From the NCBI GenBank assembly GCA_963826145.1, contig CAWGVW010000002.1, positions 124,001 through 188,000 of the forward strand: a stretch of 64,000 nucleotides of DNA, in the 5' to 3' direction. Positions 26,906-37,209 of the stretch are shown here, in pieces. A model generated the notes under the pieces. It made no database searches and had not been told where the DNA came from. It saw only the letters and a program-made list of their open reading frames with translations. The stretch comes from JBGPLJ01 sp963826145. Lineage in GTDB: Bacteria; Pseudomonadota; Gammaproteobacteria; Steroidobacterales; Steroidobacteraceae. The translations under genes were made by a program, and so were the position numbers. How positions within the stretch are numbered: position 1 is the stretch's first letter; each line of letters opens with the position of its first letter.

Positions 26906-28004
26906 TCGACACCCAGGCGCGCGGAAAGAGCTTGCGCGCGTTGTCACGATAGATCTTGTCGATCACTGTCGTCGGCAGCGCGAGTCCCCGGAACGATCCG
27001 TCGAATTCTCCGGAATGCAGCACGGCATCGCCCGCCAGGAATCGCCAGTCCGCCAGCCAGGCCTGGTGAGCTTCGTCGGCAAGCTCCGCATCGCTCTGGT
27101 CGCGACCCCGCGCGAGATCCGTGCCATAGAGAATGCGATCCTGAAAGGTGATGAAGAACGCACGCACCTTGTCCCGATTGGCGACGGCCTGACGCTCGAG
27201 ATGCACGAGTCGGGCGGCAAGGTCGACAGACGCGGCAGGATAGCGTGTGAGAAACCCGGCGACGCGATCGACATCCCATTCGAGCGACGCCAAGTGCACG
27301 CCGAGGAATCGCATGGTCGGAAAGCGATCGAGCAGCCGGTCCCGCGCAGCGAGCTGCTCCTCGTAGTCCGGCCATTCGGGGTGGCGGAACATGTGGTACT
27401 GCGGGTGTTCGGCGAAATACTCGCGATCGCCGCGGACGGTCATCTCATCGAGCGGCAGCCAGGCGTTTCTCGGTTCGCCCTGGTGCCCGAGCACGACCAC
27501 GCCGCGCTCGACGAGCGAACGAAAGAGCGGGGTGAACCGGGCGTCATCGATCATGACCGCCCGCCCGTCGCCGTCACGCAGCTGCATGCCGATATCCTTC
27601 CAGACCTTTACGCCGACGGCGCCTTGCGCAAGGGCGTCATCGAGCTGGCGCTCGGTTCGCGCGAGCCAGCCCGGTTGATCGCTGCCGGCCGCGTCGAACG
27701 TCGCCGCAAATGCGACACGGCCGGGATACTTCCGTTGCAACGCGATGGCGTCGCGCAGCTGCCCGGCCAGCGGCTGAAAGTCGGCGTAGTTGACGTTGAT
27801 CGTGAGCAGACGGAAACCGTCGGCCTTTGCGCGCGCCAGGAAGACTGGCAGCTCGCCGGCCAGGTGCACATGCGCGTCGATCTTGTCGACGGTGCGGAAA
27901 TCGCTCTCGCCGTACCGCTCTCGCGGTGAACTCGCAACAGCAACCGCAGTGAACCCGATACATATCAGCAGAACGCATCTGGTTCGGCGCGTAAGCAAGC
28001 TCAT
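26892..28004 (-). CDS. Exported amidohydrolase (PF04909-like TIM barrel)
   Basis: The ATG at 28004 overlaps the upstream kinase stop (ATGA) and gives a signal peptide (CVLLICIGFTAVAVAS). VDKIDAHVHLAGEL supplies the first metal-site histidines; VVVLGHQGEP, FLGVHLASLEWDVD and ILYGTDLARGRD give the remaining His and Asp of an amidohydrolase_2 barrel. Substrate not evident. It is the last gene of the amino-sugar operon, which is odd for a periplasmic enzyme, since NagA/AgaA deacetylases are cytosolic and belong to another subfamily. It may act on a glycoside-derived lactone or acyl group. Confidence 0.85.
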   Translation of the reverse strand: MSLLTRRTRCVLLICIGFTAVAVASSPRERYGESDFRTVDKIDAHVHLAGELPVFLARAKADGFRLLTINVNYADFQPLAGQLRDAIALQRKYPGRVAFAATFDAAGSDQPGWLARTERQLDDALAQGAVGVKVWKDIGMQLRDGDGRAVMIDDARFTPLFRSLVERGVVVLGHQGEPRNAWLPLDEMTVRGDREYFAEHPQYHMFRHPEWPDYEEQLAARDRLLDRFPTMRFLGVHLASLEWDVDRVAGFLTRYPAASVDLAARLVHLERQAVANRDKVRAFFITFQDRILYGTDLARGRDQSDAELADEAHQAWLADWRFLAGDAVLHSGEFDGSFRGLALPTTVIDKIYRDNARKLFPRAWVSTSGG

Positions 28005-28987
28005 TGCGGCAGCCCCGCAATCGCGCACTGCTGACGCAGCCGCCCAAGCGCCGCGTCACTCAATGGTTGGCCAGCCAGCCGCGCAGCGTAAAGTGCCGCG
28101 CCGATGACCGGCGGAAAGAGCGGCACCTGGCAGTCGAATGCCAGTCGACTCGCCGCGAGCGCAGTGCGGAAGTCGCCGACCAGAGCCGGCGATCCTGCGA
28201 ACGCGCCGCCGGAATAGGAAACGGGCAGCACCACCGTGTCCGGCACCGCGAGCGAGCGCCGGACCGCGAGGACTGTCGCCGCCAGCTCATTCGCCGCTCG
28301 CAAGAAGATCGCGCGAGCCTCGACGTCGCCGGCATTTGCCGCGTCGTGCACGAGCCGCGCAAACTGCGCAAACGCGCCTCGGGTGATCGCACTATCGCCA
28401 TAGATGCGGGCGCACACGTCGAGGTCGATGTCGATCCCCAGTCTCTCACGCACGAGGGCGTGTAGCGGACCCCGCGCCGCGCGACCGTCGCTCATGCGCG
28501 AAAAGAGATTCATGCCTTCGCGCGCGATCCAGTACGCGGAGCCTTCATCGCCGATGAGTTCGCCCCACCCGCCCGCCCGGGCGGTGCGGCCTGCGTACTC
28601 CCCGTAGGCGATCGAACCCGTTCCTGCGACGACGCTGATGCCGTCGCGACAGCCAAGCGACCCCGCCCAGCTGCAGACCATGTCGTTGCCGCAGCGATAC
28701 CTTGTTGCGTCGAGGAGCGATGACGGCATGGCGTCCATCTGCGCGGTCGTCGCACTGTCTTCGCCATAGGATGGCAGGCCAAAATAGGCGAAGGTGATGC
28801 GTGCGGCATCTGTCGCGCCTTTCGTCAGGACCGCACCGGTGCCTTCGACGAGCAGAGCCGTGGCCCGCGCAACGCCGTCAGACAGATGGCTCACGCTACC
28901 GGTCAAGTGGCTTGCGCGAATCGCGCCCTGGCTGTCGATCAGCGCGTACGCGGTCTTGGTACCGCCGCCGTCAACGCCCAGAAACAT
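28001..28987 (-). CDS. BadF/BadG-family sugar kinase, N-acetylhexosamine kinase-like
   Basis: The frame opens MFLGVDGGGTKTAYALID, the phosphate-1 motif of the ASKHA superfamily, and has VAGTGSIAYG and GGWGELIGDEGSAYWIAREGM, which are typical of N-acetylglucosamine/N-acetylgalactosamine kinases. The family is named after BadF/BadG, yet here the context is a sugar operon (SIS isomerase, GatZ, TonB receptor, DeoR) and it lacks the cysteine pair of true BCR activase subunits. It should phosphorylate an amino sugar with ATP in the cytosol. It overlaps the SIS gene by 17 bases. Confidence 0.87.
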   Translation of the reverse strand: MFLGVDGGGTKTAYALIDSQGAIRASHLTGSVSHLSDGVARATALLVEGTGAVLTKGATDAARITFAYFGLPSYGEDSATTAQMDAMPSSLLDATRYRCGNDMVCSWAGSLGCRDGISVVAGTGSIAYGEYAGRTARAGGWGELIGDEGSAYWIAREGMNLFSRMSDGRAARGPLHALVRERLGIDIDLDVCARIYGDSAITRGAFAQFARLVHDAANAGDVEARAIFLRAANELAATVLAVRRSLAVPDTVVLPVSYSGGAFAGSPALVGDFRTALAASRLAFDCQVPLFPPVIGAALYAARLAGQPLSDAALGRLRQQCAIAGLPQ

Positions 28988-30116
28988 CTTTCGCGTCCTC
29001 TGGCCAGCGATGGATGCTGACGCCTTGCACGACACGATTGACCACGCCGGCAACGTTCGGACGGTCGGGAGCCAATCCAAACTCCAGCGATTGTCTGAGC
29101 GCCAGGATCTGCGCGAACACGACATCGAGCATTGCGATCTCGAGATCGCTGGCGCTGTCCAGACCCTCGAATTCGAGTCGTTCGATGTCGCCCAGATCCT
29201 TGCCGCCTGTGCCGAGCGCTACAATGGCACCCGCGCGGCCATCGCGGTGCAGCTCATGAAGCAGATCGTAGTCGTAAGCCCGCGCATAGCGGTCGTTCGA
29301 GAGCAGCAGAACAATCAGGGTGCGATCGTTGACGATCGTTTTCGGGCCGTGACGGAATCCCAGGACCGACTCCGACATCGCGGTCGTCCGGCCGTCGGTG
29401 AGCTCGAGCATTTTGAGCGCCGCCTCCGCTGCGAGCCCACGTAATTCATTGCTGCCCAGGAACACGACGCGCTCGAACTTTTGCGGCGCGAGCTTCTGCG
29501 CCAATGTGTGCGCCTCCGCCATTGCGGCGGCTGCGGCCCTGGCGAGGCGCGGCACGCGATCCGGTGCCAGTGTGCCGAACGCCAATGACGCCGTGAGCAC
29601 CATTGACGTGAAACTCGAAGTCATCGCAAAGCCACGATCGTTCGTCTCGTCCGGCAGCACCAGCGTCAGTGCGCTGCGTAAAGTCGACGCCCGCTTCGCG
29701 AGCGCACCGTCCGGATTGCAGGTGATGATGAAGTGATACGACTCGGTGAGCATCTGTTCGGCGAGATCGATGGCAGCGACGCTCTCTGGACTGTTGCCGG
29801 AGCGCGCGAACGACACCAGCAACGTGGGCACGTTCCGCTGCAAGTGAAGGTGGGGACCGGACACCAGGTCGGTCGTCGCTACCGCCTCGACCCGGCGCTG
29901 CAGTTGCCGGAAAAGCGCGGGCGCGAGGCACGTACCGATGAACGCCGACGTACCAGCACCCGCCAGCACGATGCGCAATTCCGGTTTCCTCAGGAGCGGC
30001 GCAAGAAATCCGTCGAGCCTTACTCGCTCGCCAGCGATGAGTGCCGCAATGCGCGGCCAGACCTGCGGCTGCTGAGCGATTTCACGAGCGGTTGCCGACG
30101 TTGCAATGGCCGTCAT
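28971..30116 (-). CDS. SIS-domain sugar isomerase/deaminase, AgaS-like
   Basis: The 381-residue protein has two SIS domains: VLAGAGTSAFIGTCLAPAL...TTDLVSGPHLHLQRNVPTLLVSFARSGNSPES in the first, and RVVFLGSNELRGLAAEAALKMLELTDGRTTAMSESVLGFRHGPKTIVND in the second, ending near IHRWPED. This is the AgaS/GlmS-C type, which isomerises or deaminates amino-sugar 6-phosphates, such as galactosamine-6-phosphate to tagatose-6-phosphate and ammonia. The start at 30116 overlaps the GatZ-type gene stop (ATGA). Confidence 0.88.
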   Translation of the reverse strand: MTAIATSATAREIAQQPQVWPRIAALIAGERVRLDGFLAPLLRKPELRIVLAGAGTSAFIGTCLAPALFRQLQRRVEAVATTDLVSGPHLHLQRNVPTLLVSFARSGNSPESVAAIDLAEQMLTESYHFIITCNPDGALAKRASTLRSALTLVLPDETNDRGFAMTSSFTSMVLTASLAFGTLAPDRVPRLARAAAAAMAEAHTLAQKLAPQKFERVVFLGSNELRGLAAEAALKMLELTDGRTTAMSESVLGFRHGPKTIVNDRTLIVLLLSNDRYARAYDYDLLHELHRDGRAGAIVALGTGGKDLGDIERLEFEGLDSASDLEIAMLDVVFAQILALRQSLEFGLAPDRPNVAGVVNRVVQGVSIHRWPEDAKDVSGR

Positions 30117-31386
30117 GACGCACACGCACGCACGTAGGGACGCAGTGCCGACGCGATGCCATCGCCAAGCAGCGCATCGACGGAAGCCTCAAGTCGACCC
30201 GCGCGGATAGCCGCGTACTGGCGCGGCAGGTACTGGCTTACCAGAGTCAGGGGCAGGGGGTGGTTTCGGAGGTTGCTGAGCAATGCCGTGCAGGCCTGCT
30301 GAACTTCCGGGTGCGGCCAGTAGTAACGGATGCGATCGCTCAGGCTGTACGCGAGATCGAGCGGCTCCGTGACCGCGTCGTGATAGTGACTGCGCCAGTG
30401 GCGCGGATCCGCGCGCATCACCCGCAAGACCGTTGCGCGCAGATCCGAGCGGTTTTCGATGCCGGGCAGATCGTGTTCGATCGCAGCCAGCGCCCAAAGC
30501 GTCTCGCGCAGCGCGAACGTCGCGCCCGGCCCCACTTTCAGGATAGCGAAGTGATCGCGCACGAGCGCCTGCAGATTTTCCGGCGTCTGGTAGTCGGTGG
30601 AATGCGCCTCGAAGACGAACTGCGCATCACGCGCGATGAAGGCGCTGAGGGCGCGTGCCTTCTCGGGGCGGTAGTCGATGACCTTGTGATGATCGAATTC
30701 GACGCCCGGCTGCACGACGAGCGCGATGATGCGCGGCCAGACTGCGACAAGATCCGCCTCCTTGAAGGCTCGCAGATGTGCCGCAATCGTCGCCTGCGCG
30801 GACTCCGGCGTAGTCACCGCGAGATGCTCCAGATCTTCGGTCGCACCACCGGGCGTCGGCACCTCGGTGCCGATCACATAGACCGGCGGCTCACCGCCAT
30901 GCTGTTGCCACGCACTCTCGGCTACAGCGCAGAGCCGCGCGGCACGCGTTGCGACAACCAGCTTCCGGAAGCGGCGATGGGTCGTCGGCACAGGCCATCG
31001 AGCAATCGAGATGGATCTTGCGAAAACCGGCAGCGACGTATTGCGCGACGAGCTCATCGGAGTGCGCCATGGCGACGGCGACCGTCTCCTTCTGCCAGAC
31101 ATTCGGGCCGAGGTGATCGCCGCCGAGCCACAGACGCTCCGAGCGGAAAGGCCGCGCGCTCTGCGATGGTCTCGACGAAGCGGCGGAAGCCCGCCGGCGT
31201 CATACCCGTGTACCCGCCGAACTGGTTCACCTGGTTGCACGTCGCTTCGATCAGCAGCGGCGACGCACTGGCCTTCGCCTCGTGCATCGCGGCTTCGATG
31301 ACCCATGGATGCGCCGAGCAGAGCGAATAGATTCCGACCGCCTGGCCTCGCTTGTGGCGAGCGACGATGTCGAGCAGCGGCTTCAT
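30113..31386 (-). CDS. GatZ/AgaZ-type tagatose-bisphosphate aldolase subunit, two frameshifts
   Basis: Three frames together give one full protein. The first begins MKPLLDIVARHKRGQAVGIYSLCSAHPWVIEAAM and includes SPLLIEATCNQVNQFGGYTGMTP. The second, after the shift at 31147-31149 (extra base in an AAA run), reads FRSERLWLGGDHLGPNVWQKE and IHLDCSMACADDPSPL. The third, after a shift at 30958-30959, reads RAARLCAVAESAWQQHG to the end. GatZ/KbaZ/AgaZ are non-catalytic or chaperone-type subunits of tagatose-1,6-bisphosphate aldolase, so a GatY/AgaY partner would be expected; none is in the window. Both shifts look like added bases in short homopolymers. Confidence 0.82.
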
Positions 31387-32259
31387 GCAGCCTCTTCTGG
31401 CTGCAGCGCAAGCATCAGCGCGGCGAGGAGCGCCAGCGCGACGCCCGCCAGCTTGATCGGGCCCGGCATGATGCCGACGAGCGCCAGCGAGATGATCGCG
31501 GTCAAGCAGCGGTGCGCCGGCATTGACGAGCGGCGAAACGATGATGGCCTTGCCATACCTGAACGCGAATACCAGCGTCAGCGCGCCGATGGCGTTCAGC
31601 ACCTGGATGGCGGCTGCGAGACCCGGTCCGTCAATCCCGTAGTTGATGGGTTGCGAGAAGTCGGTCATCGCCAGCGCGACCGGCACGAACAGCGAGCCGC
31701 TCAGCGTCATGTAGAAGAAGATGCTCGCGGCATCCATCGTCGCGTTGGCGAGCTTGATGAAGTACGCCTGCACGCCCCAGGCGACGAGTATGGCGAGCGC
31801 GAGCACGAACCAGAGTCCGTAGCCCGTCGTCTCGTCGTCGGCGCGATAGTCGAACAGCGGCAGTGACAGCAGCGCGAGCGCGATCCCGATCAGACCGAGC
31901 TTGCCCGTGCGCTCCTTGAGGAGCGCGAATGAGAGCGCAATGGTGAGCGCGGGCGACAGCGAGATGATCGGGAAGATCAGGTACGGCGGGCCGATACGCA
32001 CCGCGTGAAACAGGAGGAGCTGCCCGCCCGCGCCGAGGAGGCCGATCGCAAGACCGAGCGCAATGGAGCGGCCATCGCGCTTGAGCGCCTCGATCGCTCC
32101 AACGCAGTCACGAGCGAGCGCCGGCGGAATCATCGTGAGCGACCAGACGACGTAGTTCAGGGTCTCCGGCACGCCGTGTTCGCCGGGCAAGCCGGCGAAT
32201 GCGCCCCAGACGCCCCACAGCAGCATCGTGATCAACGCATGCAGGAGCCACGTACTCAT
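31383..32259 (-). CDS. EamA/DMT transporter of the amino-sugar operon, one frameshift
   Basis: Ten hydrophobic segments starting MSTWLLHALITMLLWGVWGAFAGL form a DMT-superfamily sugar/metabolite permease. It reads cleanly to VSPLVNAGAPLL, then needs one base removed near 31505 to continue AIISLALVGIMPGPIKLAGVALALLAALMLALQPEEAA and stop. The stop overlaps the GatZ start (ATGA). It may carry the free amino sugar across the inner membrane, which would fit an operon lacking PTS genes and having a kinase instead. Substrate is inferred from context only. Confidence 0.8.
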
Positions 32260-32313
32260 GCCGACAGGCTACTGCTAGTCAGCGCCATCGGCAGTCGTCG
32301 GCTTGCTGCCTTT

Positions 32314-35126
32314 TCAGAATTTTGCATTGACGCCGAGGATAACGGTTCGGCCCCAGGTCTCGAAGCCTGCAGGAATGTCATCGCGTCCAAGGGTCGCCGA
32401 GTAGTACGCGTCAGCGAGGTTGCGGCCTTCAAGCGACACGGTCAGCCCGTCGGACACTTTGAAAGCGACCGACGCCGTGACCCAGGTGAGCGGGTCGCCG
32501 ATCTGCGAGAGTCCGCCGACCGCATCGGTGATCTCTGTGTACTCGCCGCTGTAGTCGGCTGCGATCTGCGCATCCCAGCGATTGTCTTCGAACATCAACG
32601 CCGCGGAGAATGCCGATTTTGAAACGCCCTCGAGCTGGCCGACGTGAACGCCATCGATATAGGCCTTGGTGTCGGTATACGTGTAGCTCACCCGGAAGCC
32701 GAAGCCGTTCGGGAAGAAATGCTGCGCGCCAAACTCCGCGCCCAGCACCTTCGCCTTGTCGCCGTTGATCGGCCGGCTGACGTCGTAGAGGATCGGCGCG
32801 TGGCCCGGCACCACCGATGTTGCCGATGACTCCGATGTCGACGTTCTCCTGTAGTTCGGTGGTGATGAAGTCCTTGATGTTCTTCCAGAAGAGCGCGCCG
32901 TTCAGTATCGACTTTTCGTCGAAATACCATTCGAGCGACAGGTCGATCTGATCGGCAACGACGGGCTTCAGATCCGCGTTGCCGTCGTAGAACACGGCAA
33001 ACGTGCGATCGAGCGTGTTGTCCGTGCGCGTCGGCGCGAGTTGATTGAGTGACGGTCGCGCCATGACGCGCGCGGCGGCGGCACGCAGCAGCAGGTCGCG
33101 CTTCAGCCAGTAACCGGCATTGATCGAGGGCAGGAACTTGCTGTAGCTGCCCTTCTGCGTGAGCGGATCGGCCGGGCTGTAGGTGACATCCGGACTCGAG
33201 GTAGGAATCTCCGGCGTCGGATCGTCGACGAAAAGGATGCTGTCGATCGCGGTGCGGGCAGTGGTATCGGTGTCGATCCAGCGCACGCCGGCGCTCGCGA
33301 ACCAGTTGTCCGTGCTGAAATTCGCCTTCAGGTACAAAGCGGTCGTGTCTTCCTCGACGTCGTACGACTGAACCGGGTTGAATTCCGGAAGCGTGGCGGA
33401 AGCGTCGTACACCTCGCCGGTCGGGTCGCCGTTCTCGTCGAGGATCGGTTGCCCGTCGAGCGCATGCAGCGCCTCGAGGTAAGCCGGCACATCGAACCTG
33501 TACGAAGCTCATCGGATAGTTGCCGCCGGCGTTGCGCATGAAGTGCGGCAGCGAAACCGTATGCACCACCTGCGCACCGAGGCTCGCGAATGTAACGCCG
33601 TACAGGTTGCAGTACTGGCAGGAACCGCCGTTGGTGTCGTTCTCGATCGTGTCGCGCACCTTGCTGCGTTCCGTGCGCGCGGCGCCAAAGTCGAGGCCCT
33701 TGAACGCACCCGAGTCGAATTTCAACGCACCGCCAAGCGTCGACTCCGGTCACCTTGTCGGTCACATCGGTGCCCGAGAGACCGATGTAGTGCAGACCGT
33801 AGTCCGCGTCGCCGAGTTCGCCGGCTCGCAAGTGCGGTGGCGAGATCGCGGCCATCTTCGAGCGTCACGCTGATGTCCGGCAGGCCGTGGGAGTTCATGT
33901 CGACGCGCGCCGTGTGATCGCCGGCGATGCCGGAGACGACCCACGTGTCCTTGCCGCCGGAATCACGCGATCGACTCGGAGTGGTAGGCGTCGAAGTGCG
34001 AAGCTCAGGCGGTCGTTCACCTGCCAGAGTCCGTTCCAGCCGAATTGCGTCGTGTCGACGACGCGGTACTCGGTGATGGTCGAGATCTCCGGCACGAGCT
34101 GGGCGACGGTCATCCCGGTGACCCAGTGATCGCGAATGCTGACGTCGCTCCAGCGATGCAGGCCCGTCGTCCTCGTCGAGGATCGAGTCTTCGACGTAGT
34201 ACGACTCGTGATAGCCGACCGTCGGCGCGTCGAGCCGCGTGAAGAGCCCGTCGACACTCATCTTGAAGGCGTCGTTGACCGTGCCATTGCCACATGCCGG
34301 TGACGCCGGTGCGCTTCTTCGTCTGGACGCGCGCGCCAAAGCTCGTGCAGCAGAGGCCGAGCAGATCGCTTTCGTCCGCGGAGATCACGCCGTCGCCGTT
34401 GGCGTCGAACTCGCCGGGTGAATCCGGATTGAGCCCGAACTCGTGCAGCGCGTCCGAGCGATCGGTGACGTCCTGGTAGGTGGCCGTCAACATGAGCCCC
34501 ATGCGCTCGTCGAGAAAGGTGTCGCTGTACACGCCGCTGAACTTGTAGCCCGTCTCCTCCGACAAGTCGTTGTAGTCCCCGTCGATTGCAAACCGCAGGT
34601 GCCGGCCCGGCTGATCGAGCGGCTTCGCCGAACTCAGGTTGATCGTACCGCCGATGCTTCCTTCGATCTGACTCGCGTCCGCCGACTTGTACACGTCCGC
34701 GCCAGAGATGACTTCGGATGGGAGCACGTCGAATGCAAACTCGCGGCCGTCGCCGTCGGTTGCGAGGATGCGACCGTTGAGTGTCACGATGCTGTACGCG
34801 GGGCCGAGGCCGCGCACGTTCACGTACTGCCCTTCACCGCCGCGCGTGCGCGAGATGGTGATGCCCGTGATGTGCGACAGGGAATCCGCGACGTTGGCGT
34901 CGGGAAAGCGGCCCAGGTCTTCGGCGACGATCGAGTCCTGCACGATGCCCGAGTCTTTCTTCAGGTCGCGCGACTCGATCAGCGCGGCGCGCGTGCCCGT
35001 GACGACGATCGTTTCCAGTGCATCTGAATCGGCGGAGTTCTCCGCCGTGGCAGCCTGCTCGTCCGCAAAGCTGGTCACTGAGCTCAGCAGGAATCCAAGG
35101 GCAACGACGATCTCTTTCTTATTCAT
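32314..35126 (-). pseudogene. TonB-dependent receptor of the Xanthomonas/Caulobacter carbohydrate type, about eight frameshifts
   Basis: The N-terminus is intact: signal peptide (VVALGFLLSSVTSFADE), then IVVTGTRAALIESRDLKKDSGIVQDSIVAEDLGRFPDANVADSLSHITGITI, the signature of TIGR01782-type receptors linked to carbohydrate uptake. The barrel then reads in pieces through shifts near 34285, 34162, 34000, 33967, 33840, 33735, 33500 and 32815, and ends GRTVILGVNAKF. Each piece keeps family-like sequence, including GGKDTWVVSGIAGDHTARVD and LLLRAAAARVMARPSLNQL. Sequencing error is as likely as decay. It lies divergent from the DeoR gene and heads the amino-sugar operon. Confidence 0.82.
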
Positions 35127-35182
35127 GGCGGCAGTTATCCCCCGGCTGATCGAGTTCGTCGGTGATGCTAGTTGAGCAAAAT

Positions 35183-35213
35183 CGAAAGAACAAGTAACTT
35201 ACGTTTACTTTCG
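35183..35213. promoter_or_regulatory. Inverted repeat, probable DeoR-family operator
   Basis: CGAAAG (35183-35188) and CTTTCG (35208-35213) are inverted around an inner AAGTAA...TTACTT pair (35192-35210). TTTCG-type repeats are usual for DeoR-family regulators. It lies 15 bases before the DeoR start and 56 bases from the divergent receptor start, so it could control both. Confidence 0.5.
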
Positions 35214-35227
35214 TTTTGGAGTCCGCG

Positions 35228-35986
35228 ATGGAGAAGAGACGTCGGCGCATCCGGGCCCTGCTGCAGGAACGTGCGCAATTGACCGTGGTCGAGCTGGCAC
35301 GGGAGCTTGGTGTTTCGGCCGTAACCATCCGCAGCGACCTCGCCGCGCTCGACGAGATTGGCGCCCTCGTCCGCACTCACGGCGGCGCCTTGCCGCGAGG
35401 CGACAGCGACGAGCTGCCGATCGATATCAAGCAGGGCCTGCATCGCAACGAGAAGATCCGCATCGCGGCTGCGGCCGTCGAGCTGATCGGCGAGGGCGAG
35501 ACCGTCATTCTCGATTCCGGCACGACGACCGCCGAGATCGCAAGACAGATCCGGGGCCTCAAGCTCGACTCCCTCAACGTGATCACAAACGCGCTGAATG
35601 TCGCCGTGCTGTTGGCGAGCGCCACATTCGTGAATCTTGTGATTCCGGGCGGCGTTCTGCGCCGCAGGTCCTGGTCGCTCTCGGGGCCGCAGGCCGAGCA
35701 GGCCATTCGCGATTTGCAGGCCGACGTGCTGTTCCTCGGCGTCGACAGTCTCGACCCGGAGGTCGGGCTCATGACACCGCACCTGCTGGAGGCGCAGCTC
35801 AACGCGCAGATGATCCGCATTGCACGCAAGGTCGTCGCGGTGACCGACTCATCGAAACTACTGCGACGCAACCTTTCGGTGATCGCGCCGGTGGAGCAGG
35901 TCGACCTCCTGATTACGGATCGCGACGCCGATGCGCAATGCATCGAGGCGATCCGCGCGCGCGGCGTCGAGGTCAAGCTCGTCTAG
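35228..35986 (+). CDS. DeoR-family transcriptional regulator (AgaR-like)
   Basis: The ATG at 35228 has GGAG six bases upstream; the earlier TTG would place the RBS inside the gene. The N-terminal HTH reads RRRIRALLQERAQLTVVELARELGVSAVTIRSDLAALDEIGALVRTHGGALP, then a DeoRC sugar-phosphate sensor (DSGTTTAEIARQIRG, VIPGGVLRRRSWSLSGPQAEQAI, VTDSSKL). Divergent from the amino-sugar operon, it most likely represses it until a phosphorylated sugar binds. The end overlaps the convergent acyl-CoA dehydrogenase gene by 14 bases. Confidence 0.9.
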   Translation: MEKRRRRIRALLQERAQLTVVELARELGVSAVTIRSDLAALDEIGALVRTHGGALPRGDSDELPIDIKQGLHRNEKIRIAAAAVELIGEGETVILDSGTTTAEIARQIRGLKLDSLNVITNALNVAVLLASATFVNLVIPGGVLRRRSWSLSGPQAEQAIRDLQADVLFLGVDSLDPEVGLMTPHLLEAQLNAQMIRIARKVVAVTDSSKLLRRNLSVIAPVEQVDLLITDRDADAQCIEAIRARGVEVKLV

Positions 35987-37175
35987 TCGGCGCCTTCAGC
36001 AGCTCCCGGCCAATGATGAGCTTCTGCACTTCAGTCGCCCCTTCATAGATTCGCAGTGCGCGAATGTCGCGATACAGGCGCTCGACCGTCTGGCCTGACA
36101 CCACGCCGCGGCCGCCGAACATCTGCAGCGCACGGTCGATCACCCTCTGCGCCGTCTCGGTGGCAGTCATCTTGGCCATGGCGGCCTCCTGCGTTACCGT
36201 GCCGCCGCTATCGCGCAACCACGCCGCGCGGTAGGTCAGCAGCCGTGCCGCGTCCAGCTCCGTCGCCATGTCGGCAAGCGCAGCCTGCGTGAGCTGAAAG
36301 TCCGCGAGCACCCTGCCGAACATCGCGCGACTTCTCGAGTGCCGCAGAGCTTCATCGAGGGCCCGCTGCCCGAAGCCAAGCGCAGCCCCCGCAACGGACG
36401 TGCGGAATACGTCGAGCGTGCGCATCGCGATCTTGAAGCCCTCGCCCTCCGCTCCGAGCCTCTGGCTGACCGGGATCCGACAGGCATCGAATCGCACGGT
36501 AGCAAGGGGATGCGGTGCTATCACGTCGATCCGCCGAGCGACCGAGAAACCGGGCGTATCGGCGTCGACGACAAACGCGCTGATGCCACGGGCGGCGATC
36601 GTACCGTCCGCGCGACGCTCGGGCGCCGCCGTGCGTGCGAACACGCAATAGAAGTCGGCAATGCCGCCATTCGAAATCCACGTCTTTTCGCCGTCGAGCA
36701 CATAAGACTCGCCAACGCGACGTGCACTTGCGGTCATGGCGGCAACGTCCGAACCGGCATTCGCCTCGGAGAGCGCGAATGCGGCGATGTACTTGCCGCC
36801 CGCCACGCCCGGCAGATATCGCTCGCGCATCTCTGGCGAGCCCGCCAGCGAAATTGCACCGCTCCCCAGGCCCTGCATCGCAAACGCAAAGTCGGCGAGA
36901 CCGTCGTGCCAAGCCAGGTGCTCGCGGGTGAGTGCGATCGCGCGCACGTCAATCTCCGGCAGCGCGCCGCCATCGGCCGAGCGCACGCAGTAGCGGGTAA
37001 ATCCGCCCGATCCGAGCAGGCGCACGATCTCGCGGCACTCCGCGTCCACCGCATCGTGCCCTTGCGGGTGCGCGCGCCCGGCCAGATGCGTAGTGCTCCA
37101 GGCAGCGAGTCGCGCGAGCAGATCCCTGTGCTCTGGAGCAAAGAACGGCCACTCGATGTGTGCCGGCAAAGTCAT
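35973..37175 (-). CDS. Acyl-CoA dehydrogenase of the aryl-CoA operon
   Basis: The start at 37175 gives about 400 residues. ALSEANAGSDVAAM and EKTWISNGGIADFYCVFART are the FAD-domain signatures, FQLTQAALADMATEL and FGGRGVVSGQ lie in the C-terminal helices, and IRALRIYEGATEVQKLIIGREL carries the catalytic Glu in the usual place. To my memory its closest relatives are the acyl-CoA dehydrogenases of the aerobic 2-aminobenzoyl-CoA pathway (Azoarcus); an AliB-type cyclohexanecarboxyl-CoA role is the alternative. It is the last gene of the operon running from the GNAT gene at 42392. Confidence 0.85.
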   Translation of the reverse strand: MTLPAHIEWPFFAPEHRDLLARLAAWSTTHLAGRAHPQGHDAVDAECREIVRLLGSGGFTRYCVRSADGGALPEIDVRAIALTREHLAWHDGLADFAFAMQGLGSGAISLAGSPEMRERYLPGVAGGKYIAAFALSEANAGSDVAAMTASARRVGESYVLDGEKTWISNGGIADFYCVFARTAAPERRADGTIAARGISAFVVDADTPGFSVARRIDVIAPHPLATVRFDACRIPVSQRLGAEGEGFKIAMRTLDVFRTSVAGAALGFGQRALDEALRHSRSRAMFGRVLADFQLTQAALADMATELDAARLLTYRAAWLRDSGGTVTQEAAMAKMTATETAQRVIDRALQMFGGRGVVSGQTVERLYRDIRALRIYEGATEVQKLIIGRELLKAPTRRA

Positions 37176-37209
37176 TGCGGCCCTGCGAGTTGCCGTAGCA
37201 CGAACGGCA

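Noticed and set aside
28001..28987. Could this BadF/BadG-family gene be a second BCR activase?
   Set aside because: It lacks the paired cluster cysteines seen in bcrA and bcrD and sits in a sugar operon with SIS and GatZ-type genes; kinase motifs fit N-acetylhexosamine kinase.
32314..35126. Programmed frameshifting in the receptor gene.
   Set aside because: There are about eight shifts with no slippery site pattern; this is not compatible with regulated frameshifting.
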